From contig QAOA01007853.1 of the NCBI GenBank assembly GCA_003255065.1, positions 136,131-200,130 on the forward strand: a stretch of 64,000 nucleotides of DNA. The letters are read 5' to 3'. Below are positions 11,341 to 21,600 of this stretch, piece by piece. A program made the position numbers and the translations under genes. The DNA comes from Cercis canadensis. Lineage: Eukaryota > Streptophyta > Magnoliopsida > Fabales > Fabaceae. How positions within the stretch are numbered: position 1 is the stretch's first letter; each line of letters opens with the position of its first letter. The notes beneath the pieces are model-generated. The model did not search any database, had not been told where the DNA came from, and saw only the letters and a program-made list of their open reading frames with translations.

Positions 11341-13972
11341 TGATAAGTCAGTTTTATACCTCTTATCTTGTATTTATCTACCTTGTTAATTGTTTATTCT
11401 AAGGTATTTTAGGTTTGATTCTTATGAATTAATATTTCTTTTATAAGTTTTTCTCTTTAGAAGTCTTTGAAAGTCACTTTGGTATATTTTAGCGTCAAAA
11501 AGAGCAAATTTTGGATCGAGGCAACAATTTGGGCGTCGTAGCCCCCAGTCTGGGTGCCCCAGCCTCCATAATTAAGCAAAAGTCAAGATCAAACAGCAAC
11601 TTAGGGGCCTTAAACCCCATCCTCAACTAAAATGCACTATTTAAGCAGAAATTCCAAGGCCGCAGCGCCCAATTCGGAGGCCACAACCCCTGATGATTAA
11701 CTTAGGATTTGACTTCTAAACTTCCTATTTTCATTAGGATTCTTATTTTATTTTAATTCCTTTTTGTTTTAAACTTCCTAGGACCTATAAATAGGACTTT
11801 TAAAGACAACATTAGGGTTCCATAGATTTTTACACAAGAGGCAAGAAGAGAAGAGAGATCAAGCTTGAAGATCGGTGTTTTCGTTATTGAATCATCGTCT
11901 ACAAGAAGTGGCGGATCTTGAACAAAATGATTGAGGGGGCAAAGAGATACTTAGCAATCAATAGGAAAAAAAAAAATTGTAATGATATACATCTTTTACA
12001 ATATTCATACTTAGAGACAAAATACATCATATACTAAAACATTTCTTCATAAAGATAAACAGTTGTATGGCATAAGATAAAATGCATACTAACCTTGATT
12101 TGTTGTAGATGTCATGTCAATTGCAAAAGTGCAAAAAGATACCACGAAACCAAAAAAGATAATTCACTGTGTAACATATTAATGTATTTAAATTTAGAAA
12201 TGTGACAACACAATTAATTAAACATAATGTTAAATGAAATAATTAAAAATTACCTCCACTTAAAGTGTTGTTCTCCTCTCTTTTAATGACTTGAAATCAT
12301 CAATAATAGAATCAAAAGTATGGGATTTATTCTCCTATGCTTTTGGTTTGGCATGATTTGCCACCTAGTTTTCTTTTTGATGTTTTTCCTTTGGATGGTT
12401 AATGGAAATTTCCTTTTTAGATTAAAAAAAAAAGAAAGTAAAACTTGAAGCTATTTCTCTTTCAATATAAATCATCATATTATCTGCAAGAAAATCATCT
12501 TCCATTTTATAGAAAAATCTTTATAAATTGTATTGCAAAGCTAGAAGTAGCATTTTCATCCAATATCCTCATTTTCTTATACTTCCAAACTTCTGAGTAA
12601 ATATAGAGTTACTTACTCTAGAAAGGTGCAGCAATAGCAATCCAATTCTTGATGTATTTCTAAAAAATCTGTAAAACAACAAGCATAAAGATGTAGGAAT
12701 TACAAATCTATAAGCAAGATAAGAGTCTTTCAGCCACAAATTCATTGGTAAAAAAGAAAAGATTGAAGGAAAATACAAAGACTAATAAACAAAAAATTAA
12801 AGTGATTCATGAAAAATGATGGATGCTTTACATCACTATGCAAGCACATGAAGCATTTCACCAAAAGGGTTGTTTCTCATTCTCAATACCTCATTAACTC
12901 ATTTCCCCTGCAACTGCAAGAACAAAAAATTTCAAAACTTTCTAGTTGTTTTCTTTTTTATTAGTTTGTCTAATTTTGGAAAGTGGGCTAAGTGGCATTA
13001 GCAAGTGGCTATGAGCTTTGGGTTAGATTTGATTCATTTGAAGAAGAGTAGGCTTAAACATTTTAGCAAGAAATATTTTGAGGGGGCTATATTTAGGTTT
13101 TTTAAAAAATTAAATAGGTAAACATTTTTTTAACCAACTTAATTAATTTTTTTTTTTTGTTAGGGGGCGGTTACCCCCTCCTGTTCTCAAGAAGATCCGC
13201 CACTGTCTACAGGAGTTTATTTCTTCATCTTTCTTGTGATTTATGTTTAATTTGTGTGTGAAGATGTTTTCTCTGTTCATTATGAATTAATTCCACCATC
13301 TAGGGTGAAGGTGTTGCCTAACTTAGGACAGATTGTAAATTCTACAGATTTAATTAAAAGACCTTCAATTAATTGTCTTCTTCATCTCCATGTTTTTTGC
13401 TTCTTTTTGATTGGCCATTTTATGAGATGAATTGATAGTTGCAATGATACTGGGAGGTTAGTTGTACTTGAAGATCATAGGATTAAGAACATAGATCCCA
13501 TAAGGGATAGGGATGTACCTTTATGGTTTATGTAGCTATTTAAAATGAACTATAGAATTAAGTAAATTTATAGATTATTCGTAATTTACATAGAAATATC
13601 GTAGGTACATAATTTGGGAATACATTTGTTTGACCTTGGAAAAGGCTAACATATAATTTAGGGTTCTTGGCTAGCAATTAAGAAAATTATATTTGGTTAA
13701 TGAAATAGAAGTAACAATTCAGACTAGCTACGATGAAATCAAAACCCTAGATACTCTATTTCCATATTTCTACTCTTTTTACAGTGATTGTTATTCATTT
13801 ATTATTTTGCATTTGGTTTGTGATATAATTCAACTCATCAACCGTCTAGATAAAATTGGATTACGCCCAATTTTAGTATTTAGTAGCTACAGTTTCTGTG
13901 AGATGATATTTTAATTCTTATCTCTATTACTTGATTACAATACATACAATTGCATACACTTTTTACGTGACA
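11341..13972 (+). repeat. 3' LTR of the Athila-like element, interrupted by a hAT element
   Basis: It begins TGATAAGTCAG directly after the polypurine region and ends 'acgtgaca' at 13972, so it has TG...CA ends. Subtracting the 1300-bp hAT insertion and its 8-bp target duplication leaves about 1324 bp. A 'cctataaatagg' TATA-type block near 11785 is a plausible LTR promoter. The part from about 11841 on is shared with the 5' LTR at 609-1423; the first roughly 490 bp occur only here. Confidence 0.75.
11906..13205. mobile_element. Non-autonomous hAT transposon, 1300 bp
   Basis: The ends are inverted repeats: the left reads 'agtggcggatcttgaac' (11907 on) and the right is the inverse of 'cagtggcggatctt' ending at 13205, with a near match continuing inward. 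The first base is A where C is expected. An 8-bp target duplication flanks it: TCTACAAG (11898-11905) and TCTACAGG (13206-13213). The 5' LTR has the same place uninterrupted ('catcgtttacaagagttt' near 661), giving a natural empty site. No transposase or other supported reading frame is present. The 8-bp duplication plus the CAGTGGCGGA-type end points to the hAT superfamily. Confidence 0.88.
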
Positions 13973-14024
13973 GTTATTAGGTTTAAAAAGCTTTGAGTTA
14001 ATGATTTAATTTATTGTAGGAGAT

Positions 14025-15160
14025 ATGGAGAATGAAGTCTACTCACTTAGACCTCCTTTCTTCAATGGAACCAACTATAGATGTTGGAAGGATAAGATGG
14101 ACATGCATCTTCAGTCTATGACTACGGTTTATGGAAAATTTTCATGAATGGTCCAAAAATTCCTATGAAGATTGTTGATGGACAAGTTGTCAAAACAGAG
14201 GAAGAATACAATGTCGCGGACAAAAAGAAAGTCCAACTCAATGCCAAGGCGAAATACAACATTGTGTGTGGAATATCACGAGAAGAATATGATAATGTTT
14301 GATCATGTGCTATTGCAAAAGAGATGTGGGACAGACTGCAAGCAATCCATGAAGGAATAAATCAAGTCAAAGAGGCAAAGATTGACATGTATGTCATCAT
14401 GTATGACTGTTTCAATATGAAGCCGAATGAGAAAATTGGGGACTTCTTCTCTTGATTCATGAACGTCTTGAATAACCTAAAGGCTCTTGGAAAGACTTAC
14501 ACTCCTAGGGAACAAGTTAGGAAGGTCATAAGAAGCATGACCAAAAAGTGGGACATTAAGGTCATAGTGCTGTTACAATTTTTGACTACACATGAGATGA
14601 CCCTTGATGAACTTAGAGAGAGTTTGGAAGCACATCAATTTTTTTGATAGAAAGTTGGGGGAGATGAAGAAAAATAGAAGGGCTAAGAAGTTTACTCATA
14701 AGACTTCTAACCGAGAAGCTAGCAAGGATCAAATTACTTGCTACAAATGCAAGAAACTGGGTCACATGAAGTCCAAATGCCCTACCCTCAAGAAAGTTAC
14801 AGAAAAGCCTCCATTCTAGAACAAGAAGGCTATGGTAGCATTTTAGAGTGCTGAGGATGCCGCCACCTATAGTGAGAGGCAGGAGAGGAGAATGCTGCCA
14901 ACATATGCTTCATCACCAATGTAGGTGATGATACTAATGATGAGATATATGATTCTGATACTAATCACCCTCCACTTACTTATGATGAGTTATTAAGTGC
15001 TTATGATGAACTCTTGGCTGATTCTCAATTGCTTATCTCTAAGTATCGTTCTATCAAAAAGATCAACAAAGAGAAATCTTGTAGAGGTATTCCCTTTCTA
15101 TCTTACCTGTATCACAAGATGAAGGTGTTCTTGTTGCCCGGACTTGGAGCAAGGTGGAAA
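14025..15160 (+). pseudogene. Copia-type gag remnant (UBN2-like gag with zinc knuckle)
   Basis: A start at 14025 reads MENEVYSLRPPFFNGTNY, a classic Copia gag opening. After a frameshift near 14120 the text continues in other frames: KAKYNIVCGISREEYD, a stop near 14300, then FMNVLNNLKALGKTYTPREQ (14459 on), and, after another shift in a T run near 14643, a CCHC knuckle CYKCKKLGHMKSKC (about 14741-14782). Stops follow at 14817 and later; the last recognisable coding scrap is near 15160. No protease, integrase, RT or LTR was found, so it is a 5' fragment. The Athila-like element abuts it directly at 13972. Confidence 0.75.
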
Positions 15161-15623
15161 GTTTGCTAGTTGAGATTGGCAAAAATTAACCAGTGTTGCT
15201 AGTTTGGTGAGGCTAAGAATTTTCTAAAAATATCGTTTTTTTTGGGGTTGCATAACATTTTGCAAAGAATACTCAACATATTAACACCCAAGAGGAGCTT
15301 TGGATGTAGGCCTAGGGTCAACCATTATAAATCTGTTCAGCAATGCTCTATATCCCTTAAGTCTCTTTTAAGTTTGTGTCTTAGTTATATTTTCATAGCT
15401 GCAACTTTTGGTCAAGAATATTGCAAATCATTTTTGTATATTGAAACAAGACCAAAGGCTATTATCCTTTTGAAATGATGTCCATTGAAGTATTATGATG
15501 AAAAGTTTATGTTTACAAAGAAGGTCATTTTCCTACAGTAGCAACAACTGTCCTGAATTTCTTTTTGGAGATGGCTTAGGCTCAAAATAACCAAACTAAC
15601 TTCTTCAGGAAAAAAAAAAATAT
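15161..15623. other. 3' flank of the AKR gene
   Basis: No coding sequence. The stretch 15346-15425 resembles 24712-24795 at roughly 80% by eye ('aagtttgtgtcttagttata', 'agctgcaactttt'). Both lie on the downstream side of minus-strand AKR sequence, so they look like the 3' flanks of duplicated AKR genes. Confidence 0.45.
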
Positions 15624-18600
15624 TTATCTATATGAAATCTCCTCATCCCAAAAGTCCTCAAGAGTCTTGAAAGGACCATCTTCAGAAATAAGGACTTCTC
15701 CCAGAAATCCCTTCCTCTGTGGTAATTGACTTATCCTCTCCAACTCTTGTAGGCTTAGCTCCCAACCAAAAATGTCTTGATTTTCCTTCATCCTCTCCTT
15801 ATTAGAGCTCTTCACTACCACACTTACTCCTTGTTCATACAACCATCGCACGCAAACCTTCACATATGGAACAGTGCTTAAAATTAATTATCAAATTATA
15901 AATGGATAAAGGCATGTGCTCTGAATTCATAATAAATGGATTATTAAATGGTAGTTGCTATGCTACCTCCTCTTTAATGGGGGTAGCACTACACCATCCC
16001 CTCATTGAGGGGATTTTTGTGGGATCTACGTCATGAAATTAGTGTCATTGTGAATATTTCGAAAAAAAATGAGTCAATTGGTGTGAGTTAGACAATTAGT
16101 TTCTTGTAAAATACATGAACAAAACAATGCAAGAAAAAATGCCAAAAAAAAAATGTAGAATAGTGATTTTCTTTCACACAACTAAATTAAAATTTTGTCA
16201 ACTATTTTGGAGTGTGACTTACACTGCATTACTCGATTTTGTTTTAGATTTTCACAACGACACTAATTTTAGGACATGAGTCCCATTAGAACCCTGTCAA
16301 TAAGGGATGGTGTAGCACCACCCCTAGGTAGCTTAGCAGCCATCTTATTCAATTACTTGCAAGAAAAAATAAAAAATCACCTGAGCAACAGATTTTCCTT
16401 TAGCATCAGCAATTTCTCTCAATTCTTCACAGTCCATGACCCAGCTTTGACCCCATGGTGTTCCCTTGGCCCCCAAAGGTGAATAAGCAGTCACGTGTAT
16501 ACCCTTGTCCTCACAATACTTGCGCAGTTTCTTCTGATGCCAAAGTGGGTTCATCTCAACCTTACAAACAAAAAACAAAGTTACAAATCATGATTTTCAT
16601 TCAACTATGGAACAAAAAAACTTTACTATACTAACTTTGATTCAATGTTGAGTGGCTAATTAGATAGTCTGTAAAAGATTTTAAATTCAAACATTAGTAA
16701 ATGTTTCGAAATTCACATGTACGCAAAAGGATTTCATTCTAATTGGATGTTTTATAGGGTAAAAAATAGAAGACAGATAAGTTACGCCACTATGTTTTAA
16801 TTAAATGTGGTAAAATACATTTTTTCCCATAACTATATATTCATTTTGCTATTAATCTTTTTATTTGTGTTTTTCTATTAATCACCTGGATAGTTAGCAA
16901 ACTGTTTTAGATTCAAAAAATCACACTCTTACAGATTCAAAAATAATAAATAAGTGGATTTTTTAAATTTTGGGTTGAAGGGTTGAAAAGAGCTTGACCA
17001 GCTCTAAACCAGATTCATTCTCAGTAAGCAAAGGAGAAATCGCAGTAAATCAAGAAAGAGTACAGAGAGTTGTGAAACCTTTCTATTCTTTTCTATTCAG
17101 CTTAATTCATAAATCCTGTACAAGCTTCAGTTTATATACAAAGAGTAAAAGAAAAATAAAAGCCACGTATACAAGTGACATCTCAGCAAAGCTAACTGTT
17201 TAACTAATTTCTGATACATTAACTCATCTAGCTAAACAGTAGGTTAATAATTTAACTACAGTTAACAACTGAACTAACTACTGTGGTGAGATTAACTAAT
17301 TTGACTAACTAATTAATCTGTACATGTAACTAATCTGTACATCCCCCCCTCAAGTTGGAGCATTGGATTGAAGGAAGTCAACCAATCCCAACTTGGAGAC
17401 AAGAGAATTAAACTGAGGACCACCAAGATTCTTGGTAAAGAGATCTGCAAGTTGTGCTTTGGTAGAAACATGTTGAGGAAGAACAAAGCCAGCTTTGAAT
17501 TTATCTCGCACTAGGTGACAGTCAATTTCCAAGTGCTTGGTCCGCTCATGGAAGACAGGGTTAGCAGTGATATGCAAAGCAGCCATATTGTCACAAAAGA
17601 GAGGAATAGGCAGAGAAATAGGAATGTGAAAATCATTCAGAATGTATGTGATCCACTGTAGCTCACAAACTGTAGTAGCAAGACTCCTATATTCAGCCTC
17701 AGCTGAAGATCTACTAACTGTAGATTGTTTCTTAGTCTTCCAGGAGATAAGAGATGAGCCAAGGGACACACAATAACCAGTAATTGACCTCCTAGTGTCC
17801 TTGCAGGCAGCCCAATCAGCATCACAGTATGCTGTGAGAGTGAAATCTGAGGCAGAAGCAAAAAAGAGTCCTCGGGAAGGGGTTCCTTTGAGATACTTGA
17901 GGATGTGAATGGCCCCATTCCAGTGAGCCTGAGTAGGGGAGTGTAAGAACTGACTAAGCTGTTGTACAACATGGGTTATATCAGGTCGAGTGAGGCTGAG
18001 ATACAACAGGCGACCAACAAGTCTCCTATATCTTTCTGGTTCAAGCAAGGGAGTGCCAGCAGAGGAAAAATTTTGGCCCTTAGGCAAGGGTGTCGCAGTG
18101 GGTTTGGCTCCAAGCAAACCTGCATCCCTTAGGATATCTAAAACATACTTTCTCTGGTTCACATAAGTGCCATGGAGTCCCCTAGCAATTTCCAAGCCTA
18201 GGAAGTAATGAGCAAGGCCCAAGTCCTTAATTGTAAAGGAGGAATGAAGGAATTGCTTAACCTTGAGAATGTCAGGGGTATGAGTGCCAGTAACCAAGAC
18301 ATCATCAACATACACAAGTAGAGCTAAGAAGGAAGAGGGAGTTTGGAGAGTGAATAAACAGTGATCATGTGAACTTTGGGTGAAGCCAAAACCTTGCAAT
18401 TTTGCAGAAAACTCAATATTCCACTGTCTGGAAGCTTGTTTCAAACCATATAAGGAACGTTTGAGTAAACAAACCTGATGGGGCTGTGCTTTGGAATATC
18501 CTTGAGGAGGATGCATAAAAACCTCTTCATCCAAATACCCATGCAGAAAGGCATTATTGATGTCTAGTTGATGTAAATCCCATTGCTTGGCAGTGACAAT

Positions 18601-21600
18601 GGCTAGGAACAGTCTCATAGTAACTAACTTAGCAACAGGAGAAAAACTATCCTTATAGTGAAGCCCTTCAATCTGATTATAGCCCTTAGCAACCAACCGG
18701 GCTTTGTATCTATCAATATTTCCATCAGGCAAGTATTTGATTTTATAAACCCACTTGCAGCCAATTGCCTTCTTACCAGGAGGCAGAGAGACTAAATCCC
18801 AAGTATGGTTTGATTCCAAGGCCTGTAGTTCCTTATTCATGGCTTCAAGCCATTTTTCATCTTTGCTTGCATGGTAATAAGAGCGAGGTTCAGGGACAGA
18901 AGACACATTTGCAAGATATGACATGTAAGTATCAGTAAAAAGAGGAGAGTTATGGTAAGGGAATGTAGGTGGGGTGTAGCCTGAAAAACCAGGTGCAATG
19001 TCTGCAGGAGAAGCATGTAGTGCAGTTGGTAGGGCAGAAGTGAGACATACATTTGAGACAAAATCAGAAAGCCAAGCTGGTTTCGATTTTGGCCTGCTAC
19101 TTTGTCTTAAAGGAGGAAGAACAGTAAGAGGTGGAAGGACAGGTGGTGAAGGATCTGGTGGAGAAGAGAGCTCAGAGGAGATATCAGGAAAAGATTCAGG
19201 AAGAGGAACTAAAGTAGTGGTAGGAAGATTGGCAGGTGAGGGGAGAGGTGCCATAGGAGTAAAAGGAGGGGTAGGAGAATCAAAAACAGGAAGTGGCAAG
19301 GATATAGTATTGCTGGTAGGTGAAATATCAGCAAAAGGAAAAATGTGTTCATGAAAAACAACATCCCTGGAAGTGTAAGTTTGATGAGTGGTAAGGTCAT
19401 AGACCCTATATGCTTTCTGTCCTGTCATAAATCCTAGAAATATGCATCTAAAAGCTCTAGTATCAAATTTGTTGGTGTGTGGCTGTGTGTTAGTTGCATA
19501 GCAGAGGCAGCCAAAAACCTTTAAAAGGTTATAATCTGGTTGGGTTTTATTTAACAATTCGTAAGGAGTTTTCCAGTTTAAAATTTCAGTAGGTAACCTA
19601 TTGATGAGATATGCAGCCATGAGAAGGGAGTGGCCCCAAAATTTAATAGGCAAATGAGCTTGAAACATAAGTGCTCTAGCAATCTCCAAGAGATGCCTGT
19701 GTTTCCTTTCCACAATGCCGTTTTGTTGAGGTGTATAGACATAACTCTTTTGGTGAATGATTCCTAGCTGAGAAAAAAATTTTTGACACTCATGACTGGT
19801 GAATTCAGTACCATTGTCTGTTCTAATACACTTAATGTGTTTCTGAAATTGGGTGTGAATCATTGTGAGGAAATTCTTAAGTGTGGTGAGTGTTTGATGC
19901 TTATGTTTCAGTAGATAAATCCAAGTGGCTCTGCTGTGATCATCTACCACAGTAAGCATGTAGTGTGCACCTGTAAGAGAAGCTTTATTGTAGGGACCCC
20001 ATATGTCTAAATGCAAAAGATCAAACACAGATTCTGATCTAGTGATGCTAAGGGGAAAAGGTAGGCGATGTTGTTTGGACTTGTGACAAATATCACAGGG
20101 GGAAGGTAAGGTGAGGTCTATATCAGATAGGAAAGGTAAATGTTTCAAAGCCTTTAATGAAGCATGGCCAAATCTGTTATGCCATAAAAGTTTGGAAATT
20201 GTATTGGAACCAACAGCAGGATTACAAGGAAAAGAAATTGAGTGACAAATGGGATTACAAGGAGATTTTGAGAAAGCTAACTGTTTATTACAAGAGAAAT
20301 ATGAAACAGGAATATCAAAAGATGATTTATCTAGTATGTATAAATTCCCAATCACTCTACCAACTGCTAGAACATCTTCAGTCTGAGGGTCCTGCAAAAG
20401 GCATTTATCAGGGTAAAAAATAAACTGAATTTGTGCTGTTTTGGAGAGTTTTTGTACTGAAAGTAAGTTGAATTTAAAGCTTGGTACATATAGTGCATCA
20501 GTCAAGATTAGGTTGGGAGTAAGGTGAACATTTCCAATGTGATGGACTGATTTAACAGTGCCATCTGGTAAGAAAACTGAGGTTTGATGGTGTACTGGCC
20601 TTTTATGTTTGAGAAGGGTGGTATCGATGCACATGTGATTAGATGCTCCTGTGTCAACTATCCAAGTACCAGGATCTAAATTACTAGGAGAATTTAAAGT
20701 AAACTGAAAGGCTTGAGGTGCTGTGTTACCTGCAAAGTCCTCCGTTTGAGCAAAATGAACCTTATTACCTTCAAAACCTGCATGTCCCTTCATTAGCTTG
20801 GAAAATTCTTGTTGAATCAATTCTGTCAAAGAGGATCTTTGATCATTGCTTCTGTCTGCATAGTGGTTCATGTTGAAATCCAAAGGACTGTCAGCTAGGT
20901 TTGCCATAAATTTCCCTCTAGTTCCCTGATTGGTGCGTTGATCCTTTAGCTCCTTATACCAGTTAGGATATCCATGCAATTTGAAGCATGTATCTCTGGT
21001 GTGACCAGTCAAGCTGCAATGTGTGCACTTTTCATTCTTCTTGTCATTACTGTTTTGCTTCCTGTAGCTCCCTCTGCCACCACCAGAACCTCTTCCCATA
21101 GGTGTCTTTACAAACATGGCAGAATTCTCACCTTTTCCTAACAGATTAGTATGAACTTCTCTTTGCTTTTCTATCCTCAAGATCATTGAGTAAGCCTTGT
21201 TAACTGAAGGCAGAGGATCCATTACTAGAATCTGGTTCCGCAGATGATCAAAGTCATCACTAAGTCCCATCAAGAATTGTAGCAATTTGTGTGAGTGAGC
21301 AAGGTCAGAAACCTTCTTTGTAACATCACAGTTGCAATTCTTGCAAATGCACTGTGGAATTGGTTGTACGCATATCAGTTCATCCCATAATTTCTTCAGT
21401 TTAGTAAAATACTGCACCACAGACTGATTTCCTTGAGAGATGGTGCTGATTTCCCTTTGTATTTGATAGATTTGTGGTCCATTTGATTCACCAAAACGTT
21501 CCTCTAAATCTAGCCATAGTTCTCTAGCAGTTGATGCATAAAGAAAGACCTCCACTATTTCCTTTGAAATAGAGTTTAGGATCCATGATCTAATCATGCA

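Larger units (their letters stand above)
609..13972 (+). mobile_element. Athila-like Ty3/Gypsy LTR retrotransposon, degenerate and non-autonomous
   Basis: The parts in order are: truncated 5' LTR (609-1423), tRNA-Asp type primer site (1430-1447), gag start (1547), CACTA insertion (1627-7084), gag remainder (7085 to about 8690), protease remnant (to 9124), a long non-coding 3' region, a purine-rich tract, and the 3' LTR (11341-13972) carrying a hAT insertion. A 'ggtaggcaaccca' block (near 9568) is typical of Athila-type 3' regions. No reverse transcriptase, RNase H or integrase sequence was found, so the element lost pol or belongs to a pol-less derivative. The 5 bp after the 3' LTR are 'gttat' (13973-13977). 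The matching left flank cannot be checked because the left end is chimeric. Confidence 0.7.
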
